Source of the DNA: an uncultured Caryophanales bacterium
GTDB lineage: Bacteria > Bacillota_I > Bacilli_A > RFN20 > CAG-826
Assembly: GCA_946404585.1 (NCBI GenBank)
Contig: CAMJEC010000045.1
Coordinates: 1-8,740, forward strand
DNA: 8,740 nucleotides
Direction: 5' to 3'
The stretch's first letter is position 1. Every line of letters begins with the position of its first letter. The notes beneath the pieces were generated by a model, which had not been told where the DNA came from, ran no database searches, and saw only the letters and a program-made list of their open reading frames with translations. Made by a program: the position numbers and the translations under genes. Below, piece by piece: positions 1 to 5,360 of the stretch.

Positions 1-289
1 GAGTATCCCAACCAAAGACAAATGGCGTCTTATAACCTTGCATATTCTTATATCTAATAACTAAGTCTTTAAGAATACGGTTAAGCATATGACCACAGTG
101 CATATCGCCATTGGCATATGGTGGGCCATCATGAAGCACGAATTCTTTCGCCTCTTTACGGTTGAGGTTCATGTTTTCGTAGATTCTTTCACTTTCCCAT
201 TTCTTAACAAGGACTGGTTCCTTTTGATTGAGATTACCTCTCATCTCGAAATTGGATTTGTTCATTAGAAGTGTTTGTTTGTAATCCAT
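1..289 (-). CDS. ileS: isoleucyl-tRNA synthetase, N-terminal part (runs off the window)
   Basis: Cytoplasmic class I synthetase that charges tRNA-Ile with isoleucine. My own translation from the ATG at 289-287 gives 96 residues before the window ends. It opens MDYKQTLLM with the family N-terminus (MRGNL at 16-20), then LHDGPPYANGD at 52-62 and the class I signature as HCGH at 64-67 (usual HIGH), followed by NRILKD and a terminal FGWDT, which is IleRS-specific. The start is supported by AAGGAG at 301-296, 6 nt upstream. The gene lies directly behind an isoleucine T-box leader, which independently fits the assignment. About nine tenths of the protein, including the KMSKS loop and any editing domain, lies outside the window. 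The Cys in the HIGH motif is uncommon, but the two histidines and the glycine are kept. Identity is very secure. Confidence 0.96.
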   Translation of the reverse strand, partial: MDYKQTLLMNKSNFEMRGNLNQKEPVLVKKWESERIYENMNLNRKEAKEFVLHDGPPYANGDMHCGHMLNRILKDLVIRYKNMQGYKTPFVFGWDT

Positions 290-303
290 ATTTTTCTCCT
301 TAA

Positions 304-332
304 CAATATAAAAGCGTCCATCTAAGGACGCT
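304..332 (-). terminator. T-box-controlled intrinsic terminator before ileS
   Basis: On the minus strand AGCGTCC (332-326) and GGACGCT (319-313) form a 7-bp stem with a 6-nt loop, followed by TTTTATATTG. The left arm overlaps the stretch used by the T-box antiterminator, so the two folds exclude each other. This is the switch of the leader. The U tract is short and interrupted. The ileS ribosome-binding site (301-296) begins only a few bases after it. Confidence 0.93.
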
Positions 333-526
333 ATTTAGCGCGGTACCACCTTAGTTCTAAAGATTTATCTTTAGCACTTGATTACTCCTTATCGTAGAAG
401 TTAACGGAGGCTTACTATTAGTTCAGCACTCATACAAAGAAGTGATACCTTCTTATTCTTACTGTTTGGCTTCCACCATCCCAAACTCGCTAATAGCAGT
501 TAATAAGAAGACTTGTCTTCTAGGAC
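304..526 (-). promoter_or_regulatory. Isoleucine T-box leader RNA (tRNA-Ile sensing) of ileS
   Basis: A cis-acting leader that reads uncharged tRNA-Ile and lets ileS be transcribed when isoleucyl-tRNA runs low. Parts seen on the minus strand: the lower Stem I arms AGAAG (521-517) and CTTCT (442-438). The specifier loop lies above them with the Ile codon ATC at 446-444. The next helix is CTTCTTATT pairing with AATAAGAAG, and the distal GATGGTGGAAGC element is enclosed by TTTGG/CCAAA. The Stem III hairpin is CTAAAGA/TCTTTAG (374-357). The T-box AAGGTGGTACCGCG is at 352-339. Its TGGT would pair with the ACCA end of a tRNA carrying discriminator A, as expected for tRNA-Ile. In the antiterminator CTAAGG (355-350) pairs with CCTTAG (328-323), which uses half of the terminator stem. 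A CTCC/GGAG pairing (409-406 with 388-385) may belong to the Stem II region. The 5' limit is inferred from the promoter. Confidence 0.95.
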
Positions 527-532
527 GAAATA

Positions 533-561
533 ATAATATTAGATTATTGTCTTAAAGGCAA
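533..561 (-). promoter_or_regulatory. Putative sigma-A-type promoter of the ileS leader
   Basis: Minus-strand TTGCCT (561-556) and TATTAT (538-533) are separated by exactly 17 nt, which places the transcription start near 526, just before the first arm of T-box Stem I. The -35 begins a few bases after the ftsZ stop codon (568-566). The -35 matches the consensus only moderately. The spacing and the position directly before a T-box leader are the main support. Confidence 0.65.
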
Positions 562-565
562 TAAA

Positions 566-1675
566 TTAGTTTTGTAAGAAGTCTGGAAGAATGGAATTAG
601 TGTCCATATCTTCTTCCGCATTTTCTTTTGGCTCCTCTTCTTGCTTTTCTAAATTAGTAAGAACAGGAGATTCGATTGGTCTAGTTGGGGCAACGTAGCT
701 AGAAGTCTTGGTGAAGTCAAAGTCTTCTTCAAAGTCACTAGCGATGACACTAACTAAGATTTCATCGTTAAGTTGGTCATTAATCGCGACACCAAATTTA
801 ACGTCAACATCATGTCCTGATGCATTAATTAATAGGTTAACAGTGTCTTGCGCGTCAAATAATGAGACATTAGGGCCACATGTGACCGCGACAATCGCTT
901 TTCTTGCCCCTGATACTGAGGCTTCAAGTAAAGGAGAATTGAGCGCGGCATTAGCGGCGTCTTTAGCTCTATTTGGGCCAGAGCCAACACCAAAGCCGAT
1001 CATCGCGACACCAGAATCTTTTAAGGTGTTACGAACATCGGCGAAGTCTAAGTTAATAACGGCTGGTAAAAGAATTAAGTTAACAACAGTTTTAACTGAT
1101 TGGGCCAAAACTTTATCAGATTCATTAAACGCTTGAGAAATAGAAGCATTACCAGCGGTCATTAAGAGTTTATCGTTACTGACGACGATAATAGCGTCAA
1201 CGTTTTCTTTTAATTTATTTAAGCCGGCGATGGAATTGACCACTCTCTTTTTACCTTCAAAAGTAAATGGACGAGTGACAACAGCGATAACTAAAGCACC
1301 AGCGTCACGGGCAATACGGGCGACGACTGGGGCCGCACCGGTACCAGTACCACCACCCATACCTGCAGCAACGAAGACCATATTAGCATCTTTAACGATT
1401 TCTCTAATATCATCAGTGCTTGCTTCAGCGGCTTTTTCACCAACTTCAGGTTCACCACCAGCGCCCAAACCACCAGTGATTTCTTGACCTAAGATCAAAC
1501 GATGGAGAGATTTACTTGTACTTAAAGCTTGTTTATCAGTATTAGCGACCCAGAAATCAACATTTTGGATTTCTTCATCGATCATACGGTTAACAGCGTT
1601 ATTACCAGCACCACCGACACCAATGACGACAATCTTAGCAGCGGGTTCAAAATTATCTAAATCATAATTTTCCAT
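566..1675 (-). CDS. ftsZ: cell division GTPase FtsZ
   Basis: Tubulin-like GTPase that polymerises into the Z ring at the inner membrane face and directs division. The 369 residues are near the usual length. The N-terminal nucleotide-binding part has GVGGAGNNAVN at 19-29 and NTDKQAL at 45-51. The tubulin signature GGGTGTG is at 107-113, followed by TRPFTFEG (134-141). The catalytic T7 loop NLDFADV is at 208-214, and the C-terminal domain runs to about 316. A short acidic linker (about 317-358) leads to the tail SILPDFLQN (361-369), the usual docking peptide for FtsA and similar partners, so the protein is full length with all catalytic residues. The start is supported by GGAGGAG at 1690-1684, which overlaps the ftsA stop TAG. 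The 14-nt gap makes it co-transcribed and probably translationally coupled with ftsA. I see no dedicated terminator between its stop and the ileS leader. Confidence 0.98.
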   Translation of the reverse strand: MENYDLDNFEPAAKIVVIGVGGAGNNAVNRMIDEEIQNVDFWVANTDKQALSTSKSLHRLILGQEITGGLGAGGEPEVGEKAAEASTDDIREIVKDANMVFVAAGMGGGTGTGAAPVVARIARDAGALVIAVVTRPFTFEGKKRVVNSIAGLNKLKENVDAIIVVSNDKLLMTAGNASISQAFNESDKVLAQSVKTVVNLILLPAVINLDFADVRNTLKDSGVAMIGFGVGSGPNRAKDAANAALNSPLLEASVSGARKAIVAVTCGPNVSLFDAQDTVNLLINASGHDVDVKFGVAINDQLNDEILVSVIASDFEEDFDFTKTSSYVAPTRPIESPVLTNLEKQEEEPKENAEEDMDTNSILPDFLQN

Positions 1676-1689
1676 AAGGTTCTCTCCTC

Positions 1690-2904
1690 CTATTTGCTTT
1701 GGTTTGGACTATTACGCGTTAAGACACCAACGCGTGGGTGAGATTCATCGTTTAAGTTTGGATAACGACTTTGAGTAAGAATGGCGCCTAAACAGTTGAA
1801 GAATGTCGCATTCCTTGCCCCTAATGTCTTAGGTCTAACAACCTCGACAGTTTCTGACATCACTTTTGGAGTGATATATTGCACTAAACCATTCAGTTCA
1901 GCGCCACCACCAACGAGTAACATTGGGAAACTGCGATAAGATTTATCATGCGTGGCGACGATTTGATTAATCGCTTCGTTTAATTGTTCAACGAAGGTTT
2001 CAAGTTCGCCTTTAATGATTTCATTTAATTCATCATTATAATGATGTACTTCTTGACCTTCTGCATCTTCGGTTGTGCAGATTGGGGCTTTGAAATTCAT
2101 TTCACTATAGTCGATGCCATACATAATCTTATATTTTTCGGCATCAGCTTCATTGATATTGAATCTTTCAATAATCTTTTCCGTGATGTTATCACCACCC
2201 CAATTAAAGTAAGTAGAGCCATAAAGAGCGCCATTACCAATGAAGGATACTGTGGTAACAGAAGAACCAATATCAACAAGGATATAGGACTGTGGCATAT
2301 TTGGATAAGAATTAATGAGTTCAGTGGCGGCTAATGAAGCGATAACGTTTCTTCTAGAAACCATCCCACCACTCATTAAGACTGATTGGTAATTATCGAC
2401 TAAGACACTTGGTAAGGTTTGAACTTTCGCGCTGACGGTAAGTGTGCTACTTGATTCACCCATTGGTGGGCGAGCGAATATACGTCCATGGTCTAAAGTA
2501 AAACTTTCAGGAACAACATCCACTAAAGCTTTATCATTTAATGGATAAGCACTATTTCTAATTAAGGCATAGATATTTTTAATATCGAGGTTACTAATCT
2601 TGCTATCTTCGGTAACAACGGTTGTGACTTGTCTAGTTTGATAAATCCCTAAACCATATGGAGGTAAACATAATAAGACATCAGAGATGTTAAGTCTTAA
2701 TTTAGCAGAAGGATCAGTGAATTCACGAATAGAGCCGATTGTTTCAGCGACTTTATTAGCGTCAATAAAGTTACCGCCTTCAATGCAGTTACCATAAGGT
2801 TTAGTGAGTGTATATAAAACATATACTTGGCCGTCTATTTCATAACCGACGACTAATTTTAATTTTTTACTTCCGAGTTCTATAGCAGCAATAGGTTTAT
2901 CCAT
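1690..2904 (-). CDS. ftsA: cell division protein FtsA (divergent actin-like ATPase)
   Basis: Actin-fold protein that tethers FtsZ filaments to the membrane and recruits the divisome. It has 404 residues. Family features in order: phosphate-1-like strand IAAIELGSKKLKLVVG (5-20); the FtsA-specific 1C subdomain at about 85-165, with NIYALIRNSAYPLN, DVVPESF and PPMGESSSTL; phosphate-2-like DIGSSVTTVS (211-220); NWGGDNITEKI (234-244); AEKYKIMYG (255-263); and the adenosine motif LLVGGGAELNGL (329-340). Oddities: the first motif has Glu where Asp is usual, DIGGGTTD is replaced by DIGSSVTT, and the last residues (SHPRVGVLTRNSPNQSK) show no amphipathic membrane helix. The ATG is the only plausible in-frame start, because TGA lies at 2922-2920. 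The nearest Shine-Dalgarno-like AAGGTG (2926-2921) is 16 nt away, so initiation may be weak. Its position before ftsZ supports FtsA over MreB or another actin homologue. Confidence 0.92.
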   Translation of the reverse strand: MDKPIAAIELGSKKLKLVVGYEIDGQVYVLYTLTKPYGNCIEGGNFIDANKVAETIGSIREFTDPSAKLRLNISDVLLCLPPYGLGIYQTRQVTTVVTEDSKISNLDIKNIYALIRNSAYPLNDKALVDVVPESFTLDHGRIFARPPMGESSSTLTVSAKVQTLPSVLVDNYQSVLMSGGMVSRRNVIASLAATELINSYPNMPQSYILVDIGSSVTTVSFIGNGALYGSTYFNWGGDNITEKIIERFNINEADAEKYKIMYGIDYSEMNFKAPICTTEDAEGQEVHHYNDELNEIIKGELETFVEQLNEAINQIVATHDKSYRSFPMLLVGGGAELNGLVQYITPKVMSETVEVVRPKTLGARNATFFNCLGAILTQSRYPNLNDESHPRVGVLTRNSPNQSK

Positions 2905-2926
2905 AATAAAATACCAATTTCACCTT

Positions 2927-2955
2927 ATTTTAAATGACTTTTTACCAATATACAA
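2927..2955 (-). promoter_or_regulatory. Putative promoter of the ftsA-ftsZ unit
   Basis: Minus-strand TTGTAT (2955-2950) and TAAAAT (2932-2927) have a 17-nt spacer and predict a start near 2920, only about 16 nt before the ftsA ATG. A separate promoter is expected because a strong terminator (3041-3077) closes the preceding mraZ unit. If this start is right, the AAGGTG at 2926-2921 would not be in the message and ftsA would begin with a very short leader lacking a Shine-Dalgarno site. The AT-rich background makes chance matches common. Confidence 0.55.
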
Positions 2956-3008
2956 CTATTTAACTATTTATTAGTTAAGAAAGTGCTATTCTGAGTTTTA
3001 TTGCACTT
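2955..3008. repeat. Direct and inverted repeats upstream of ftsA
   Basis: On the plus strand the 8-mer ACTATTTA occurs twice in tandem (2955-2962 and 2963-2970). TTAACTA (2960-2966) and TAGTTAA (2972-2978) form a 7-bp inverted repeat with a 5-bp spacer. AAGTGC (2981-2986) and GCACTT (3003-3008) form a second, looser inverted repeat. They lie at and just upstream of the candidate ftsA -35 element (2955-2950), so a regulator site is possible. The stretch is very AT-rich and short repeats arise easily by chance. I see no gene in 2905-3115. Confidence 0.35.
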
Positions 3009-3040
3009 AATTTCTACTAAATAATTACTAAAAATCCACT

Positions 3041-3077
3041 AAAAGAAAAAAGAAGCCGCAATGTCACTTACGACTTC
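3041..3077 (-). terminator. Intrinsic terminator closing the mraZ-rsmH-ftsL-position unit
   Basis: On the minus strand GAAGTCGTAA (3077-3068) pairs with TTGCGGCTTC (3061-3052) as a 10-bp stem with two G-U pairs and a GTGACA loop, followed at once by TTTTTTCTTTT (3051-3041). This is a strong Rho-independent terminator. It separates the upstream division genes from ftsA-ftsZ, which are often linked to them through the mur genes in other Bacillota. The hairpin has no matching U run on the plus strand, so it acts in the minus direction only. Confidence 0.9.
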
Positions 3078-3078
3078 A

Positions 3079-3096
3079 GTCCATGAGGAAATGGAC
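3079..3096 (-). other. Second hairpin stacked directly before the terminator
   Basis: GTCCAT (3096-3091) and ATGGAC (3084-3079) form a perfect 6-bp stem with a TTCCTC loop. It ends one base before the terminator stem begins at 3077. The two adjacent stems could stack coaxially, help termination or protect the 3' end of the message from exonucleases. It has no U tract of its own. No function can be assigned beyond its position. Confidence 0.5.
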
Positions 3097-3115
3097 AAAT
3101 AAGGAGAAATTTTTA

Positions 3116-3334
3116 TTAATAAGATGATAGATCAACACTATCTTCTTCTAATAACTCAGGTTCTTCCGCTTCCGCTTTTTGGGCTTGAGCAGTGATTTCA
3201 CGCAAGGTGATGTAGGTTGGAACAGCAACGATGGTTCCAAGAGATACTGCTGCTAAAAAACAGATTCCTAATTTACGGAAACGATAATACATTCCCTTAT
3301 GATGAAATTTGACTAATTTGTCTTTCATTACCAT
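3116..3334 (-). CDS. small single-pass membrane protein in the ftsL position
   Basis: A 72-residue protein with no family I recognise with certainty. The basic N-terminus (about residues 4-21, rich in K, R and H, with YYRFRK) is followed by one hydrophobic segment (about 22-44) and an acidic tail (EAEEPELLEED at 55-65). The positive-inside rule predicts an N-in, C-out bitopic protein. Its place after rsmH is that of ftsL in Bacillus, and the topology fits. It is much shorter than typical FtsL (about 100-120 residues), and its outer part is too short and too acidic for the usual coiled coil, so FtsL is an inference from position. The ATG at 3334 overlaps the rsmH end by 7 nt and has AGGGGG (3348-3343) 8 nt upstream. 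The ATG at 3328, sharing a base with the rsmH TAA, is an alternative start with poorer spacing. A secreted or processed peptide is a less likely alternative. Confidence 0.8.
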   Translation of the reverse strand: MVMKDKLVKFHHKGMYYRFRKLGICFLAAVSLGTIVAVPTYITLREITAQAQKAEAEEPELLEEDSVDLSSY

Positions 3335-4272
3335 GATTGTTGCCCCCTTTCTTTTCTTGCAATAATCCTTAGTTTTGCACTAGCACTACGGTGATTAAAT
3401 TCTAATTCACTTTCGCTAGCGGTAATCGGTTTGTGATTAATAAGGATATAATCCTTTTCTTGTTCAAGCATTGGACCGTCAAATCTGTTACCAACGCTGA
3501 TGGCCGCATCTTTGAAGATGTTTTTAACAATTCTATCTTCACCACTGTGGAAGGTAATAACGGCCAATCTTCCACCTGGTTTTAAATGTTTTAAGGCTGC
3601 CTTTAAGGCTTTTTCTAAGACATTGAGTTCGTCATTGACGGCGATTCTTAATGCTTGGAAGACTTGTTTCGCGGGATGACCCACTTTCTTAAGCTCTTTC
3701 ATTGGTTTGCTTCTTTTGATGATGTCCACTAATTGGAAGGTGGTTTCAATTGGAGCACTCTCACGAGCTTTAATGATGTTTTTAGCAATTGAGAAGGAAT
3801 ATTTCTCTTCTCCATATATCTGGAAGATTTTTGTTAAATCTTCTAATGAATAAGTGTTAATGATGTTATAAGCGGTAAGATCTTGTCTTTGATCCATTCT
3901 CATGTCCAGGCGGGCGTCTTCTTTATAAGAGAATCCTCTTTCTCCTTTATCAAATTGTGGAGAAGAAACACCGAGGTCCATTAAAATGCCATCAACTTCA
4001 TCAATATTTTTATCTTTTAGAATTTCTTCTAAGTGAGAAAAGTTACTTCTCACTATCTCAAAGTTATTTGAGATTTTAGATAATCTGGCTTGGGAAGCGA
4101 CGATAGCTTCCTCATCTTGATCGACACAGATGAGATGACCTTCTTTTAAGCGAGCCAATATTTCACTACTATGGCCACCTCTTCCGACAGTGAGATCAAC
4201 GTATGTGCCAGATGATTTGATGTTTAGACCGGTTATAACTTCGTTAAGAAGGACGGGAATATGTTCATCCAT
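3328..4272 (-). CDS. rsmH: 16S rRNA m4C1402 N4-methyltransferase RsmH (MraW)
   Basis: SAM-dependent methyltransferase for N4 of C1402 in the 16S rRNA decoding centre. From the ATG at 4272 it has 314 residues, the usual length. It opens MDEHIPVLLNEV, then the SAM-binding VDLTVGRGGHS (25-35) and CVDQD (49-53). The family block GVSSPQFDKGERGFSY (101-116) with RLDMRMD (121-127) follows. Further on are HPAKQVFQALRIAVNDEL, the catalytic-region AVITFHSGEDRIVK, and the terminal NHRSASAKLRI. A start at TTG 4293, or ATG 4290, would add a non-conserved leader and overlap mraZ. The ATG at 4272 has GAGGG (4283-4279) 6 nt upstream, lies one base after the mraZ stop and starts at the conserved residues, so I chose it. 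It is co-transcribed with mraZ and overlaps the next small gene by 7 nt. All expected motifs are intact. Confidence 0.97.
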   Translation of the reverse strand: MDEHIPVLLNEVITGLNIKSSGTYVDLTVGRGGHSSEILARLKEGHLICVDQDEEAIVASQARLSKISNNFEIVRSNFSHLEEILKDKNIDEVDGILMDLGVSSPQFDKGERGFSYKEDARLDMRMDQRQDLTAYNIINTYSLEDLTKIFQIYGEEKYSFSIAKNIIKARESAPIETTFQLVDIIKRSKPMKELKKVGHPAKQVFQALRIAVNDELNVLEKALKAALKHLKPGGRLAVITFHSGEDRIVKNIFKDAAISVGNRFDGPMLEQEKDYILINHKPITASESELEFNHRSASAKLRIIARKERGQQSW

Positions 4273-4273
4273 A

Positions 4274-4705
4274 TTAGTCCCTCTTAGCATCAATATCTTC
4301 AGCGATAGATTCGAATGAATCTTTCACGCTTTCTTCGTATTCGATATATTTGGCTTTATCCCAAACTTCGATATGGTCACCAATACCGAGGACGATGACT
4401 TCCTTGGAGATATTGTACTTGTTGAGTAAGGCAGTTGGTAATTGCACTCTACCTAATTTGTCGACTTCCATTTCGTAAGTGCTGGCAAATTGGATACGGA
4501 GATAGTCACGGACTTTTTGTTGATTAAAGGAAAGTCTTGAAAATTCTTTAACGAGTTCGAGGTATCTTTCTTCGTTATACAAAGAGAGTGAACCGTCAAA
4601 GCCTTTCATAATGTAGACCTTATAGCCTAATTCTTCTCTCATTTTACGAGGAATCATTAAACGGCCTTTTTCATCTAAGTTATGGACAAAACTTCCGAAA
4701 TACAT
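4274..4705 (-). CDS. mraZ: transcriptional regulator MraZ
   Basis: Double-AbrB-fold DNA-binding protein, a ring-forming oligomer in known homologues, that controls its own division operon. The 143 residues match the family length. The two signature repeats are visible: DEKGRLMIPRKMRE at 11-24 and DKLGRVQLPTALL at 82-94, each the conserved DxxGR strand-turn. The N-terminal MYFGSF is typical. It is the first gene of the unit and its stop is one base from the rsmH start. Known MraZ proteins bind tandem TGGG-type boxes upstream of mraZ, and three such boxes lie at 4711-4737, which supports autoregulation here. It acts as repressor in E. coli and as activator in some Mycoplasma. Which applies here cannot be read from sequence, but the overlap of the boxes with the ribosome-binding region and the likely start site fits repression better. 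Confidence 0.97.
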   Translation of the reverse strand: MYFGSFVHNLDEKGRLMIPRKMREELGYKVYIMKGFDGSLSLYNEERYLELVKEFSRLSFNQQKVRDYLRIQFASTYEMEVDKLGRVQLPTALLNKYNISKEVIVLGIGDHIEVWDKAKYIEYEESVKDSFESIAEDIDAKRD

Positions 4706-4710
4706 TATTT

Positions 4711-4737
4711 CCCACTTTCTCCCACTGTGTTACCACT
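4711..4737 (-). promoter_or_regulatory. MraZ operator: three tandem boxes
   Basis: On the minus strand AGTGGT, AGTGGG and AGTGGG begin at 4737, 4726 and 4716, spaced 11 and 10 nt, that is one helical turn each, on the same face. This is the arrangement of MraZ boxes described for E. coli and Mycoplasma. The run begins just after the predicted transcription start (about 4740) and ends 5 nt before the mraZ ATG. The third box (GTGGG) and the GGGAG spanning the second box (4723-4719) are also the only Shine-Dalgarno-like sequences. The same bases may therefore serve both as operator and as ribosome-binding site. Confidence 0.88.
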
Positions 4738-4746
4738 GGTGTCTAT

Positions 4747-4775
4747 ATTATCACACCTAATTTTGTGATTTGCAA
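4747..4775 (-). promoter_or_regulatory. Promoter of the mraZ unit (extended -10)
   Basis: Minus-strand TTGCAA (4775-4770) and GATAAT (4752-4747) are 17 nt apart, with TGT (4755-4753) giving an extended -10. The predicted start lies near 4740, immediately before the first MraZ box. The position between the upstream terminator (4801-4830) and the operator is what a self-regulated mraZ promoter should show. Confidence 0.78.
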
Positions 4776-4800
4776 TATATATTTAAAGAAATATTTAGAT

Positions 4801-4830
4801 AAAGAAAAATCCCACTTTTGAGGTGGGATT
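4801..4830 (-). terminator. Intrinsic terminator of the pheS-pheT-DUF177 operon
   Basis: On the minus strand AATCCCAC (4830-4823) pairs with GTGGGATT (4815-4808) as a perfect 8-bp stem with a 7-nt loop, followed by TTTCTTT (4807-4801), the stem itself ending in TT. The plus-strand reading has the same stem but a poor U tract. Just upstream, TAACTTC/GAAGTTA (4854-4848 and 4844-4838) forms a further 7-bp hairpin with a TGT loop directly after the DUF177 stop. It has no U run. The stretch 4706-4859 otherwise holds only the mraZ promoter and operator. Confidence 0.9.
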
Positions 4831-4859
4831 GTTACTTTAACTTCACAGAAGTTATATAT

Positions 4860-5360
4860 TTACTTATCGTCAAAATCGATCGTATCTAAGATATCAAAAG
4901 CACTATTTCCTTTGTGAGATTTTTCTTTGATGAAGTCATCTTCGCTCAAGACACGATAGCCATTACCACTTTTTGGGAGAGTTGCTCCACTTTTAACGAT
5001 ATTATGCGGAACTTCGGCTAAGATAAGAGCGATGATATGTGGATCTAAATCGATTTCCACGCTTGGTTCATAGTAGCAGTCTTCTGCTTCATCATCTTTT
5101 GAATCGGTGAAATAGAAGCTATCTTTGAAGTTCACATCAAGTGGAACATCATCAAGTGTATATGAGCAAGAGGCCACAACATGGGCCTTACCAGAGATAA
5201 CGCACTGTAAGACATCACCAAATTCAGTAGCGACAACTATCACAGAACACGACTCAATTCTTTTAACGTGATTTTCATCAAAAGCGAGTTTGCTAAAATC
5301 TAACTCTTCGCTGAAAGTTTGTGCTTTTTGTTCTGGTAATGTGGCACGATTTAATTTCAT
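4860..5360 (-). CDS. DUF177/YceD-like protein
   Basis: A 166-residue soluble, acidic protein. Family features: a single Cys in ASCSYTLDDVPLDVNF (63-78), where relatives have the CxRCL strand; SFYFTD (81-86) followed by an acidic linker; then EIDLDPHIIALILAEVPHNIV (102-122); GNGYRVLSEDDF (132-143); and a short C-terminal block SAFDILDTI. The DUF177/YceD family is linked to 23S rRNA accumulation and is usually encoded beside rpmF (ribosomal protein L32). No rpmF follows here: a terminator comes within about 30 nt of the stop. Its ATG shares one base with the pheT stop (TAATG), so translation is probably coupled. The nearest Shine-Dalgarno-like GGAG is about 14 nt upstream. The match is by pattern rather than strong identity, and molecular function is inferred only. 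Confidence 0.78.
   Translation of the reverse strand: MKLNRATLPEQKAQTFSEELDFSKLAFDENHVKRIESCSVIVVATEFGDVLQCVISGKAHVVASCSYTLDDVPLDVNFKDSFYFTDSKDDEAEDCYYEPSVEIDLDPHIIALILAEVPHNIVKSGATLPKSGNGYRVLSEDDFIKEKSHKGNSAFDILDTIDFDDK

Noticed and set aside
708..1487. Open frames on the plus strand opposite ftsZ
   Set aside because: They lie wholly antisense to a well-conserved gene, have no ribosome-binding site or recognisable domain, and follow from the codon pattern of ftsZ.
3031..3040. AGTGGA before ftsA as a further MraZ box
   Set aside because: It is a single imperfect copy without 10-nt repeats and lies directly after the terminator U tract.
2905..3115. Hidden small gene or RNA gene between the ftsL position and ftsA
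   Set aside because: I found no start with a ribosome-binding site followed by a credible frame, and the structured part is explained by the terminator hairpins.
4273..4293. Earlier starts for rsmH at TTG 4293 or ATG 4290
   Set aside because: They add a non-conserved leader that overlaps mraZ, whereas the ATG at 4272 has a well-spaced GAGGG and begins at the conserved MDEHIPVL.
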